A stretch of 42,925 bases of DNA, from the NCBI GenBank assembly GCA_019747655.1, contig JAIEQO010000572.1, positions 1 to 42,925 of the forward strand. Reading direction: 5' to 3'. A program made the translations under genes and the position numbers. Positions 31,155 through 40,253 of this stretch are shown here, in pieces. Below the pieces are notes generated by a model. The model worked only from the letters and a program-made list of their open reading frames with translations. It was not told where the DNA came from and did not search any database. Numbering within the stretch: the stretch's first letter is position 1; each line of letters opens with the position of its first letter. This DNA comes from Gemmataceae bacterium (lineage in GTDB: Bacteria > Planctomycetota > Planctomycetia > Gemmatales > Gemmataceae).

Positions 31155-33203
31155 TCAGAGGACGGCCCGCCAGGCGGCCCGGTAGGCGGCCTCGACGTGC
31201 CGGGCGAACGGGCCGGCGGCCGTCAGCGGGCTTTGTCGCACCATCTCCCGCAGGCAGCCCCGCAGGTCGGCCAGGGCCGCCCGCTGGCCGGCCCACGTCG
31301 CCGCCAGCTCCACCAGCTTGCCCGGCGAGTCGGCCACGAACTCCGGCAGCCCGAGGTTGGTCAACAGGCTCACCCCCTGCCGGCCCCGGGCGTCCCCGCC
31401 GGCGACCGTCAGGACGGGTACGCCCATCCACAGGGCGTCGCAGGTCGTCACCCCGCCGTTGCACGGGAACGGGTCTAGGGCCACGTCCGCCAGCCGGTAC
31501 GCCCCGTAGTAGTCGCCGGCCGGGAGCCGGTCGATCAGGTCGAGCCGGTCGGGCTCGACCCCGGCCGCCGCGAACCGCCCGGCCAGCACCCCGGCCGCGT
31601 CCGCCGACCGCCCGGCCGTCAACACCAGCCGCGACCCCGGCACCGCCTTCAGGACCGCCGCCCAGGTGTCGAGGCACCCCTCGGACAGCTTGGCCGGGTG
31701 GTTCAGGCAGGCGAAGGTGAACGGCCCGCCCGATGCCGACGGCGGGTCGGCCGGCTCGGGGGCGTCGGCCGGGGGCGAGTAGACCCACGACACCTCGGGC
31801 AGCCGAACCAGTTTCTCCGCGTACAGGTGATCGGTCTGGCCGGGCGGGTCGGTGAACGGGTCGGTCAGGCGGAAGTCGATGGCCGACAGGCCGGTGGTGC
31901 CGGCGAGGTTGAACAGGGTCAGTTGGACCGGGGCCGGGCGGAGGGCGAACACCGGCAGCCGGTTCCCGGCCGTGTGCCCGCACAGGTCGACGAGGATGTC
32001 GATCTCGTCGGCCCGGATGGCGTCGGCGAGCTGGTCGTCGGAGAGCCCGCCGGCCGGCCGCCAGGCGTCGACCCGGCGGCGGAGGCGGTCGGCCAGGTCG
32101 TCGGCCCGGGGGGCGTTCGGGTAGGCGGTCAGGTGGAACTTGGCCCGGTCGTGGTGGCCGAGGAGCTGCTCGACCGGGCCGGCGGCGGTCAGGGTGCGGG
32201 CGTCGCCGACGACGGTGCCGACCTTCAGCCGGCGGTCCGGGTCGGGGCGGCGGGGCTTGGGCCGGTCGGCCGGGGCGGTGTACCGGCCGGCCCAGGCCAG
32301 GGCCTCGTCGCGGAGTTGCTCGGGGGTGATATCGGACGAGTGGGCCAGGGCGGCGATGAGGCCGCTGCCGGTCCGCGGGTCGGGGCGGAGGTCGAGGGCC
32401 CGGCGGAGGGACGCGGCCGCCTCGGCCACCCGGCCCTGCTCGGCCAGGGTGGTGCCGCGGTTGGTCCAGGCGTCGGGGCCGTCGGGCTGGAGTTCGGTGG
32501 CCCGGCGGTAGTGGGCGAGGGCGTCGTCGGCCCGGCCGAGGGCTTCGAGGGCGACCCCGAGGGCGTTGTGGGCCTCCGGGTAATCCGGCCGGAGCCGGAG
32601 GGCCTGGTCGAGTTCGGCGGCGGCCTCGGCGAAGGCCCCGCCGGCGGCGAAGGCGAGGCCGAGGTTGTGCCGGCCGCGGGGGTCGTCCGGGTGGCGGGCG
32701 ACGACCTCCCGGAAGGCGGCGACGGCGTCGGGGAGCTGGCCGGTGCGGTACAGGGCGTCGCCGAGCAGGTTGTACCCGTCGGGGGAGGCGGGGTCGAGCT
32801 GGACGGCCCGGTGGAAGCACTCGGCGGCGGCGGCCCAGTCGCCGAGGTCGCCGGCGGCCAGGCCGAGGTTGAGATACGCCCGGGGGTGGTCGGGGGCGAG
32901 TTGCAGGACGGCCTGGTAGGCGGCGGCGGCCTCGGCCGGGCGGTCCTGCTTACGGAGGAGGTTGCCGAGGTTGAAGTGGGCGTCGGCCCGGGCGGGGTCG
33001 GCGGCCAGGGCGGCGGCGTAGAGCCGCTCGGCCTCGGCCGGGTCGCGGCGGGCGACCACGACCCCGAGGTTCGACAGGGCCCCGGGGTGGTGCGGGGTGG
33101 TGGCCAGGAGGTCGCGGTAGAGCCGCTCGGCCGCGGGCAGGTCGCCGGCCTGGTGCCGGCCGACCGCCTCGGCGAACAGGGCCTCGACCGACGGGAGGGT
33201 CAC
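31155..33203 (-). CDS. TPR protein with SPINDLY/O-GlcNAc transferase-type domain
   Basis: The 682-residue protein starts at GTG 33203 with a strong AGGAGG site. Residues about 5-285 form eight TPR-like units (AERLYRDLLATTPHHPGALSNLG and similar). The second half has GT41 landmarks: DILVDLCGHTAGNRLPVFA, RPAPVQLTLFNLAGTTGLSA, ACLNHPAKLSEGCLDTW, and DVALDPFPCNGGVTTCDALW with MGVPVLTVAG. Enzymes of this type transfer GlcNAc or related sugars from nucleotide sugar to Ser/Thr of proteins. WIGYP-type residues are replaced by LFNLAG. The target is unknown. It lies downstream of rpsR on the same strand (26-bp gap). Confidence 0.92.
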   Translation of the reverse strand: MTLPSVEALFAEAVGRHQAGDLPAAERLYRDLLATTPHHPGALSNLGVVVARRDPAEAERLYAAALAADPARADAHFNLGNLLRKQDRPAEAAAAYQAVLQLAPDHPRAYLNLGLAAGDLGDWAAAAECFHRAVQLDPASPDGYNLLGDALYRTGQLPDAVAAFREVVARHPDDPRGRHNLGLAFAAGGAFAEAAAELDQALRLRPDYPEAHNALGVALEALGRADDALAHYRRATELQPDGPDAWTNRGTTLAEQGRVAEAAASLRRALDLRPDPRTGSGLIAALAHSSDITPEQLRDEALAWAGRYTAPADRPKPRRPDPDRRLKVGTVVGDARTLTAAGPVEQLLGHHDRAKFHLTAYPNAPRADDLADRLRRRVDAWRPAGGLSDDQLADAIRADEIDILVDLCGHTAGNRLPVFALRPAPVQLTLFNLAGTTGLSAIDFRLTDPFTDPPGQTDHLYAEKLVRLPEVSWVYSPPADAPEPADPPSASGGPFTFACLNHPAKLSEGCLDTWAAVLKAVPGSRLVLTAGRSADAAGVLAGRFAAAGVEPDRLDLIDRLPAGDYYGAYRLADVALDPFPCNGGVTTCDALWMGVPVLTVAGGDARGRQGVSLLTNLGLPEFVADSPGKLVELAATWAGQRAALADLRGCLREMVRQSPLTAAGPFARHVEAAYRAAWRAVL

Positions 33204-33229
33204 GGCGGCCTCCTGCCGCGGGCCGGCCG

Positions 33230-33472
33230 TTACTCGCCGACGTAGGGCATCAGGCCCATGAACCGGGCCCGCTTGACGGCGGTGCTGGCGGCCCGCTGGT
33301 AGGCGGCGCAGAGGCCGCTCCGCTTGCGGCTGAACAGCTTCCCCTGGCCGGTGATGAGCTTCTTCAGGTTGCCCACGTCCTTGTAGTCGACGAACGCCGG
33401 CCGCGGGCACCCGTCCTTGGTGCAGAACCGGCAGCGGTTCCGCCGGTTCTTGCCCAGATTCTTCGTCTGCAC
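33230..33472 (-). CDS. rpsR: 30S ribosomal protein bS18
   Basis: The 80-residue protein matches bS18: FVDYKDVGNLKKLITGQGKL, then SRKRSGLCAAYQRAASTAVK and RARFMGLMPYV. The N-terminus has cysteines in CRFCTKDGCPRP, the zinc-type (C+) form. It binds the platform of the small subunit beside bS6. ATG 33472. Unlike the usual rpsF-rpsR-rplI order, the neighbours are a SPINDLY-like gene and a small cytosolic protein, and no rpsF or rplI is visible in the window. Confidence 0.97.
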   Translation of the reverse strand: MQTKNLGKNRRNRCRFCTKDGCPRPAFVDYKDVGNLKKLITGQGKLFSRKRSGLCAAYQRAASTAVKRARFMGLMPYVGE

Positions 33473-33561
33473 GACGCCCCCTCGCCTCGCCTACGCGGTG
33501 GTACTCGGTGGTTCGTTCCGGTGGAACGGAAGTGTCAGAGTAGGACCCCGCCCGCCGGGCG

Positions 33562-33655
33562 GGAAGGGACAAGGGAAAAGGAACAAGGAACCGGGAGGAA
33601 GGAAGAAGGGACGACCTGGGCCGTTCTTCCTTGTTCCTTTTCCCTTGTCCCTTCC
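33562..33655. repeat. Perfect 29-bp inverted repeat between two co-directional genes
   Basis: Bases 33562-33590 (GGAAGGGACAAGGGAAAAGG and nine more) are exactly complementary to 33627-33655, with a 36-bp centre. Unlike most palindromes here it is purine-rich on one arm rather than G+C-balanced. Its right edge lies three bases from the stop codon of the gene at 33659-34090. Confidence 0.9.
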
Positions 33656-33658
33656 AAC

Positions 33659-34090
33659 TTAAGCCATCCCCAGGTCCCGCTTCAGGGCCGCGTACCAGTC
33701 GCTGAACCAGCCGGTCTTGACCCGGTTGTTCCCCGAGTCCTCCATCACGGTGACGATCATCTTCTTGACCTCCCGGTCGGTCTTCTTCCCGGAGATCAGC
33801 CGGCGGGCGTTCTGGAAGATCAGGTCGAACTCCTTCTGGTCCACCTTCCCGTCGTTCCCGGCCGCCGCCTCGACCTGGTCGCGGACGCCCTTGAGCAGGA
33901 CGCTCTCCAGGGCGTACCCGTTCTCCTCGCACACCTGGGCCAGGGCCGCCCGGGCGCTGTCGATCGTCACCCCGAGCTGGATGGCGATCTGGAGGATCTC
34001 CCGCTCCTCGTTCCTGTCCACGTACTTGTCGTCGTAGGCCCGGAGCTTGATCTCGCTGACGAACCGCTTCTTGATCTCCTCGACGGCCAT
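33659..34090 (-). CDS. Small cytosolic TerB-/EF-hand-like hypothetical protein
   Basis: The protein has 143 residues: MAVEEIKKRFVSEIKLRAYD..., then DDKYVDRNEEREILQIAIQLG (residues 20-40), GNDGKVDQKEFDLIFQNARR (an EF-hand-like acidic loop followed by a helix) and VKTGWFSDWYAALKRDLGMA. The two acidic helix-loop regions resemble tellurite-resistance TerB-like or EF-hand modules. It is the first gene of a minus-strand series followed by rpsR and the SPINDLY-like gene. The function is unknown. Confidence 0.75.
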   Translation of the reverse strand: MAVEEIKKRFVSEIKLRAYDDKYVDRNEEREILQIAIQLGVTIDSARAALAQVCEENGYALESVLLKGVRDQVEAAAGNDGKVDQKEFDLIFQNARRLISGKKTDREVKKMIVTVMEDSGNNRVKTGWFSDWYAALKRDLGMA

Positions 34091-34251
34091 GCGGGTCTCC
34101 TGGCGGGGGGTGGGGCCGGGCGGGTCGGCGGCCCGGTGGGTACTTCGCCGGCCGGCGGCCGGGATTTCGCCGCCCGATCGTCCTCGACGCGGTCGCCCGT
34201 TTGCCGTAAGGTGCGGGTCACTCCACCAAATCCGGCCGGCCGAGGACGACC

Positions 34252-35778
34252 ATGCCGAGCGGGGCGGCGACGACGGGCGGGGGGCCGGCGGCCCGGCTGC
34301 CGGGGGCGGGGTCGGCCCTGGCCCTGCTCCTGGTCATCAACCTGTTCAACTACATCGACCGGCAGGTCCTGTCGGCCGTCCTGCCGAAGCTGAAGCGGGA
34401 CACCAGCCTGTTCGACCCGGCCGACCCGTGGGTGCAGACCAAGGTCGGGGCCCTGGCGACGGCCTTCATGGTCGCCTACATGCTCCTGTCCCCGGCGTTC
34501 GCCTGGGCCGGCGACTTCGTCCGCCGGTGGTGGCTGGTCGGGGTGGGCGTCGCCCTGTGGAGCGTCGCCAGCGGGTCGTCCGGGCTGGCCGCGACGTACC
34601 TGCTCTTGCTGCTCACCCGGGCGTTCGTCGGGGTCGGGGAGGCGGCCTACGGGCCGATCGCCCCGGCCATGCTGTCGGACCTGTACCCGGCCGCCGACCG
34701 GGGCAAGGTGATGGCCTACTTCTACGCCGCCATCCCGGTCGGCAGCGCGCTGGGGTTCGTGATCGGCGGGACCCTGGCCGGGGCCTTCGGCTGGCGGCAC
34801 GCCTTCCTGGTGACGTTCGTCGGGCTGGTCCCGGCCGCCCTCTGCTTTTTCATGCGGGACCCGCCCCGGGCGGCCCGGGCGGCCGCCGGGCACGTCCCCT
34901 ACCGGGCCGTCCTCCGGGAGCTGGTCGGCACCAAGTCGTTCCTCTACCTGTGCGCCGGGATGACGGCGACGACGTTCATCCTGGGCGGGGTGGCCACCTG
35001 GGCGCCCGAGTACATCTTCCAGCGGGAGGCCCGGTTCGCCCTGACCCCGCAGGCCCTGGCCCGGCTGGGCGCCGAGGACCAGTTCCTGAACCTCGACAAG
35101 ACGGGGCGGATGGTCCCCGAGGCGGTGTCCGACCAACTCCTCCCGGCGGCCGACGGGAAGGAACTCACGTTCGCCGAGTACAAGGGGCTGTTGGCCGGGC
35201 GGCTGACCCCGGAGCAGATGACCCTGTACGCCGAGCCGTTGTACGAGGCGGCGACGGCCCCGAACTCGATCACCCTCGGCACCATCGGCATCGTGTTCGG
35301 CGGGATCGTGGTCATCGGCGGGCTGGGGGCCACCCTGCTCGGCGGCATCGTCGGCGACCGGCTCCGCAACCGGGGGGTCCGCGGGGCCTACCTCCGGACG
35401 GCCGGGTGGTCGACGCTCCTGGCCTGGCCGTTCTTCGTGGCCATGCTGTTCGTGCCGTTCCCGCTCGGCTGGGTGTTCCTGTTCGTGGCCGTGTTCTTCC
35501 TGTTCTTCAACACCGGCCCGGCGAACACGGTGCTGGCGAACATCGCCCGGTCCCCGGTCCGGGCGACGGCGTTCGCCATCAACATCCTGGTCATCCACGC
35601 CCTCGGGGACGCCATCTCTCCGCCGATCATCGGGTTCATCGCCGACCTGTCGGACCTGCACACCGCCTTCCTGATCTGCTCGGCGTTCATCCTCGCCGGT
35701 GGCGGGCTGTGGGTGCTCGGGGCGAGGCACCTGGACGCCGACACCGCCCGGGCCGAGGCGGCGGACGGCGGCCTATGA
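34252..35778 (+). CDS. MFS transporter of the spinster-like group
   Basis: The 508-residue protein has twelve predicted helices and the opening VINLFNYIDRQVLSAVLPKL, characteristic of spinster-like MFS carriers. The TM2-3-like loop is DFVRRWWLVGVGVALWS, and GEAAYGPIAPAMLSDLYP is the conserved TM5 region. Between helices 7 and 8 lies an unusual extracytoplasmic insert of roughly 90 residues (APEYIFQREARF ... LYEAATAPNS), longer than in standard members. The substrate is unknown; relatives move lipids or organic acids. ATG 34252. The stop at 35776-35778 overlaps the start of a large palindrome, and leuS follows. Confidence 0.9.
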   Translation: MPSGAATTGGGPAARLPGAGSALALLLVINLFNYIDRQVLSAVLPKLKRDTSLFDPADPWVQTKVGALATAFMVAYMLLSPAFAWAGDFVRRWWLVGVGVALWSVASGSSGLAATYLLLLLTRAFVGVGEAAYGPIAPAMLSDLYPAADRGKVMAYFYAAIPVGSALGFVIGGTLAGAFGWRHAFLVTFVGLVPAALCFFMRDPPRAARAAAGHVPYRAVLRELVGTKSFLYLCAGMTATTFILGGVATWAPEYIFQREARFALTPQALARLGAEDQFLNLDKTGRMVPEAVSDQLLPAADGKELTFAEYKGLLAGRLTPEQMTLYAEPLYEAATAPNSITLGTIGIVFGGIVVIGGLGATLLGGIVGDRLRNRGVRGAYLRTAGWSTLLAWPFFVAMLFVPFPLGWVFLFVAVFFLFFNTGPANTVLANIARSPVRATAFAINILVIHALGDAISPPIIGFIADLSDLHTAFLICSAFILAGGGLWVLGARHLDADTARAEAADGGL

Positions 35779-35886
35779 CCCGGGCCTGTCGGCCCGGGCT
35801 ATGGTGTCACGGCCCTTCGGGCCTACAATCCAGGGTTTAGGGCCGAAGGCCCGTCACACCCTAGCCCGGGCCGACAGGCCCGGGTC
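35777..35886. repeat. 110-bp palindrome between the MFS gene and leuS
   Basis: Outer arms 35777-35801 and 35862-35886 pair perfectly over 25 bp (GACCCGGGCCTGTCGGCCCG and onward). Further inward, another 20 bp pairs imperfectly (ggtgtcacgg / ccgtcacacc; ccttcggg / ccgaagg). The repeat starts on the last two bases of the MFS stop codon and ends 23 bp before the leuS ATG. Confidence 0.9.
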
Positions 35887-35909
35887 CAGGCGGCCCGTCG
35901 CGGTGGACC

Positions 35910-38762
35910 ATGCCGAGCTACAACCCGGCCGACGTCGAGCGTCGCTGGCAGCAGTTCTGGGAAACCCACAAGACCTTCCGCACCCCCGACCCGGGCGACC
36001 CGGCGGCCGCCGGTAAGCCCAAGTACTACGTCCTCGACATGTTCCCGTACCCGAGCGGGGCCGGGCTCCACGTCGGCCACCCGGAGGGGTACACGGCCAC
36101 CGACATCCTGGCCCGGTTCAAGCGGATGCGGGGCTTCCACGTCCTGCACCCGATGGGCTGGGACGCCTACGGGCTGCCGGCCGAGCAGTACGCGGTCGAG
36201 AAGAACGTCCACCCGCGGATCACGACGCAGCAGAACATCGCCACCTTCCGCCGGCAGATCAAGGCGCTCGGCTTCTCCTACGACTGGGACCGCGAGGTCG
36301 ACACCACCGACCCCGGCTACTTCCGCTGGACGCAGTGGATTTTCCTCTTGATCCACGACACCTGGTACGACCCCGAGCAGAAGAAGGGCCGGCCGATCGC
36401 CGAGCTGCCGATCCCGCCGGAGGTGCGGGCCCGGGGCGAGGCGGCCGTCGCCAGGTACCAGGACGGCTACCGGCTGGCGTACCAGGCCGAGGTGCCGGTG
36501 AACTGGTGCCCGGCGCTGGGCACCGTGCTGGCCAACGAGGAGGTGGTGGACGGCAAGTCCGAGCGGGGCGGGCACCCGGTCGAACGCCGCCCGCTGCGGC
36601 AGTGGCTGATGCGGATCACCGCCTACGCCGACCGGCTGCTGGACGACCTGGAGCCGCTCGACTGGTCCGAGTCGATCAAGCAGATGCAGCGGAATTGGAT
36701 CGGCAAGAGCGAGGGGGCGGAGGTCGACTTCGAGTTGGCGAGTGTGCGTGACTACCGGGAGGCGAACCCGAGCGAGCTGGTTGACGGGTTCGCACCGATC
36801 CGGGTCTTCACCACCCGCCCGGACACCTTGTTCGGGGCGACGTACATGGTGCTGTCGCCCGAGCACCAACTGGTCGATCGCATCACCACGCCCGAGCAGC
36901 GGGCGGCCGTGACCGCGTACCAGCAGGCGGCCGCCCGCAAGAGCGAGTTCGAGCGGACCGAGCTGGCCAAGACCAAGACCGGCGTGTTCACCGGGGCGTA
37001 TGCCGTCAACCCGGTCAACGACGAGCGCATCCCGATCTGGATCGCGGACTACGTCCTGTCCGGCTACGGGACCGGGGCAATCATGGCCGTCCCCGGCCAC
37101 GACGAGCGGGACTTCGCGTTTGCGAAGCAGTTCGGCCTGCCGATCCGGACCGTGGTGAGGCCGACCGACGAGTGGCTGACGAAGACCGGTAGCACCCTCG
37201 ACGCCCTGACCGAGGCGTACTCCGACGTGGGCGTGGCGGTCAACTCGGGGCTGCTCGACGGCCTGCCGACGGCCGAAGCAAAGCAGAAGATCATCGGCTG
37301 GCTGCAGGAGAAGGGGGTCGGCCACCGCCGGGTGAACTACAAGCTGCGGGACTGGCTGTTCAGCCGGCAGCGGTACTGGGGCGAGCCGTTCCCGGTCCTG
37401 CACCCGGCCGACGGCGGCCCGACCGTCCGGCTCGACCCGGGGGTCCTGCCGCTCGTCCCGCCGGACCTCGAAGACTTCAAGCCGACCGGCACCCCCGAGG
37501 GGCCGCTGTCGAAGGCGACGGACTGGGTGAACGTCTCGATCGGGGGGAAAGACTATCACCGCGAAACCAACACCATGCCCCAGTGGGCCGGGTCGTGCTG
37601 GTATTTCCTGCGATACATCGACCCGAAGAACACCGAAGCCCTGGCCGACCCGGCGAAGCTCCGGTACTGGCTGCCGGTCGATCTCTACATCGGCGGGGCC
37701 GAGCACGCCGTCCTGCACCTCTTGTACGCCCGGTTCTGGCACAAGGTCCTGTTCGACCGCGGGTACGTCCCCTGCCCCGAGCCGTTCCAGCGGCTCGTCA
37801 ACCAGGGGATGATCCTCGGCGAGTACGAGTACCACGTCACCGTCGAGGCCGAGGCGGCGAACCGGGCGGAGCTGGCCGGGCTGGGCGTCGTCGCCACCCG
37901 CCGGGAGTCCGAGGACCCGAAGAAGCCGGACACCTACGTGCTCAAGGTGACGGCGGCCGAAGGCGACAAGCCGGCCAACCTGCCGGACGAGCTGGTCGAG
38001 AAGGTGAAAGGCAAGATGGTGCTGAAAGGGCTCGGCATCGAGCTGGCGACGAAGGCCGAGAAGATGTCCAAGTCCCGCGGGAACGTGGTTAACCCGGACG
38101 ACATCATCACCGAGTACGGGGCCGACAGCCTGCGGCTGTACGAGATGTTCATGGGGCCGCTGGAGGCGGTGAAGCCGTGGGACACCAAGAGCATCAAGGG
38201 TGTTTACGGGTTCCTGTCCCGGGCGTGGCGGCTGGTCGTCGATGACGACGCCGAGAAGCTGAAACTCAACGCGGCGGTGAAGGACATCGAACCCGACAAG
38301 GACACGCTCCGGGTGTTACACCGGACCGTCCAGAAGGTGACGGAGGACACCGACGGGCTGCGGTTCAACACCGCCATCGCGGCGATGATGGAGTTCGTCA
38401 ACCACGTCACCAAGCTGGAGGCCCGGCCCCGGGCGGTGCTGGAGCCGTTCGTGTTGCTGTTGGCCCCGTATGCCCCGCACGTCGGCGAGGAGCTGTGGCG
38501 GGCGCTCGGGCACACGACCACGCTCGCCTACGAGCCGTGGCCGGCGTGGGACCCGGCCCTGACGAAGGCCGACGAGATCGAGGTCCCGGTCCAGGTGAAC
38601 GGCAAGGTCCGGGCCCGGCTGAGGGTCCCGGCCGAGATCGGCGACAAGGAGCTGGAGGCCGCCGCCCTGGCCGACGAGGCGGTTAAGGCCCAGACGGCCG
38701 GGAAGACGGTGAAGATGGTCAAGGTCGTCCCGCGGAAGCTGGTGAACGTGGTGGTGGGGTGA
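35910..38762 (+). CDS. leuS: Leucyl-tRNA synthetase
   Basis: LeuRS charges tRNA-Leu with leucine. The class I signatures are HVGH (residues 54-57, [20 protein letters not shown]) and KMSKS (718-722, [18 protein letters not shown]). The CP1 editing domain is present ([20 protein letters not shown] and [16 protein letters not shown]). [21 protein letters not shown] segment lies near residue 200. The leucine-specific region before KMSKS is extended ([18 protein letters not shown] ... [10 protein letters not shown]). 950 residues, start ATG 35910. The C-terminal RNA-binding part ends KLVNVVVG. The gene is complete. Confidence 0.98.
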   Translation: MPSYNPADVERRWQQFWETHKTFRTPDPGDPAAAGKPKYYVLDMFPYPSGAGLHVGHPEGYTATDILARFKRMRGFHVLHPMGWDAYGLPAEQYAVEKNVHPRITTQQNIATFRRQIKALGFSYDWDREVDTTDPGYFRWTQWIFLLIHDTWYDPEQKKGRPIAELPIPPEVRARGEAAVARYQDGYRLAYQAEVPVNWCPALGTVLANEEVVDGKSERGGHPVERRPLRQWLMRITAYADRLLDDLEPLDWSESIKQMQRNWIGKSEGAEVDFELASVRDYREANPSELVDGFAPIRVFTTRPDTLFGATYMVLSPEHQLVDRITTPEQRAAVTAYQQAAARKSEFERTELAKTKTGVFTGAYAVNPVNDERIPIWIADYVLSGYGTGAIMAVPGHDERDFAFAKQFGLPIRTVVRPTDEWLTKTGSTLDALTEAYSDVGVAVNSGLLDGLPTAEAKQKIIGWLQEKGVGHRRVNYKLRDWLFSRQRYWGEPFPVLHPADGGPTVRLDPGVLPLVPPDLEDFKPTGTPEGPLSKATDWVNVSIGGKDYHRETNTMPQWAGSCWYFLRYIDPKNTEALADPAKLRYWLPVDLYIGGAEHAVLHLLYARFWHKVLFDRGYVPCPEPFQRLVNQGMILGEYEYHVTVEAEAANRAELAGLGVVATRRESEDPKKPDTYVLKVTAAEGDKPANLPDELVEKVKGKMVLKGLGIELATKAEKMSKSRGNVVNPDDIITEYGADSLRLYEMFMGPLEAVKPWDTKSIKGVYGFLSRAWRLVVDDDAEKLKLNAAVKDIEPDKDTLRVLHRTVQKVTEDTDGLRFNTAIAAMMEFVNHVTKLEARPRAVLEPFVLLLAPYAPHVGEELWRALGHTTTLAYEPWPAWDPALTKADEIEVPVQVNGKVRARLRVPAEIGDKELEAAALADEAVKAQTAGKTVKMVKVVPRKLVNVVVG

Positions 38763-38768
38763 TCGGCA

Positions 38769-38900
38769 GACCCCTCCCCCCTAACCCCCCTCCCCCGCGG
38801 GGAGAGGGGGGAACAGAACCAACCGGCTCGGGTCTTCCTCCCCCTCTTCCTCCCGGGGAGGGGAAGCAAAGGGGAGGGGAGCGGACCGGGGGGTGGGGTC
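38769..38900. repeat. Palindromic C/G-block element between leuS and the DUF1573 gene
   Basis: The segment begins GACCCCTCCCCCC and ends GGGGGGTGGGGTC, complementary over 12 of 13 bases. The inner part carries CCCCCTCCCCCGCGGGGAGAGGGGG. The ends and inner block match the element inside mnmE (19751-19839), but the middle is longer. It lies six bases after the leuS stop and eight bases from the stop of the convergent DUF1573 gene. Confidence 0.75.
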
Positions 38901-38908
38901 TCCTCTTC

Positions 38909-40012
38909 CTACCGCCCGTCGGCCTCGACCGGGATGACGGCCACCGCCCCGCCGTCCAGGTCGGTCTTCAGCCGCAGCTCCCGGGTCACCGCCCCGGCCT
39001 GCTTCGGGGCGAACCGGACCGTCACCGCCTGGATCGCTAGGACCGGCAGGCCCTCCCGCCCCGGCGGCGGCACCTCGACCGACACCCCCTCCCCGGCCCC
39101 GTCCACCTTCAGCACCCGGAACGGCCGGGCCGCCCGGACCAGCACCCGGGCGGTCGCCGGCGAGCCGCCGACGGCCGCCGCCAGCCGAACCGGGCTCGGG
39201 TCCACGGACAGCGGGGCCACCACCTGCCCGGTCACGGTCAGTTGGACCAGCGGGTTGTCCTTGTCGTTGGTCTTCACGAACACCCGCTCGGACACCGGGC
39301 CGGGCGGGGCGGAGGGCTTGAGGGCGACCGTCACCAGGTAGTCGGCCCCGCCGCGGATCGGCCCGCCCCGGCCGGTCTCCTTGACCTCCACGTCGATCGG
39401 CCCGGCCGGCGGAACCACCTCGGTCAGCTTCCACCCCCGCATCGACCCCTTGTACTCGACCTTCACCCCCTGGGCCGCCCGGACCCCCTGGGCGACCGCC
39501 CCGAACGCCACCGCCCCGGGCGACACCTGCACGTCGGTCCGGCTGGTGGCCGACAGCTTGAGGACGGCGGTGGAGACGTGCTTCGGGCCGAACTTGACGT
39601 ACAGCGTCTGGGTGTTGGCCCCGACGAACTTGGCCGTGTTCATGGTGACGGTGAAGTCGGCCGAGTCGAACGGCTGGAGGACCTGAGTAAACTTCTCGAC
39701 GTTGAGGCACAGGCACGACATGCGGACGTCGGTCACCTGCATCGGGGCGTCGTAGGGGTTGGTGAGGGTGAAGGTGTGGGAGCAGACGGTCCCGTGCGGG
39801 ACCTCGCCAAAGTCGTGGGTGATGGCCGGCGGCGGGGCCTGGTCCGGCCGGTCGGCGATGTCCGGGAGGAAGAACTTGTTGGCCCACGGGCCGGACGGGG
39901 ACGGGGACGCCGGCGGGGCGGGCGGGGGTGTTGCCGGCGGCTGCGGCCCGGCGGCCGCCCCCCCGACCAGCCCGAGCCCGACCGCCGCCACCAGCCGGTA
40001 CGCCCGCCTCAT
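38909..40012 (-). CDS. Secreted DUF1573 protein
   Basis: The protein of 367 residues begins at ATG 40012 with a signal peptide (RRAYRLVAAVGLGLVGGAAA) and a proline-rich linker. The DUF1573 segment follows: ITHDFGEVPHGTVCSHTFTL, NPYDAPMQVTDVRMSCLCLN, then VQPFDSADFTVTMNT-like strands. Two or three further Ig-like beta domains follow (GPVSERVFVKTNDKDNP; VTRELRLKTDLDGG). DUF1573 is abundant in planctomycetes and secreted; its biochemical role is not established. The two cysteines in SCLC are the usual conserved ones. The nearest co-directional gene is the epimerase. Confidence 0.92.
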   Translation of the reverse strand: MRRAYRLVAAVGLGLVGGAAAGPQPPATPPPAPPASPSPSGPWANKFFLPDIADRPDQAPPPAITHDFGEVPHGTVCSHTFTLTNPYDAPMQVTDVRMSCLCLNVEKFTQVLQPFDSADFTVTMNTAKFVGANTQTLYVKFGPKHVSTAVLKLSATSRTDVQVSPGAVAFGAVAQGVRAAQGVKVEYKGSMRGWKLTEVVPPAGPIDVEVKETGRGGPIRGGADYLVTVALKPSAPPGPVSERVFVKTNDKDNPLVQLTVTGQVVAPLSVDPSPVRLAAAVGGSPATARVLVRAARPFRVLKVDGAGEGVSVEVPPPGREGLPVLAIQAVTVRFAPKQAGAVTRELRLKTDLDGGAVAVIPVEADGR

Positions 40013-40184
40013 CCGCCTGCCTCCTGCCGGGACCAACGCCCCATCGTAGGCATCGGCCGGCCGGCCGGAGGCGGATCGGGAAAGGGGCGTCGGGCGGGGT
40101 GTCCGGGGCGGGCTTACCCAGGCGGAACGGGCGGAATCGCTTCCCCCGTCACCCGCGGCGGGGGTTGCCCAGGTTGCCTGGTTT

Positions 40185-40248
40185 GGCGAACCCCGAGCGT
40201 GAGCGAACGGAGGAAGAACACTCCGGTCGCTCACGCTCCCGGCTCGCC
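40185..40248. repeat. Inverted repeat next to the epimerase stop codon
   Basis: Arms 40185-40206 and 40227-40248 pair over 22 bp with three mismatches. The inner 12 bp (GAGCGTGAGCGA / TCGCTCACGCTC) are perfect, and a 20-bp centre separates the arms. The right edge lies five bases from the stop of the minus-strand gene at 40254. There is no T-run. Confidence 0.8.
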
Positions 40249-40253
40249 GAGCC

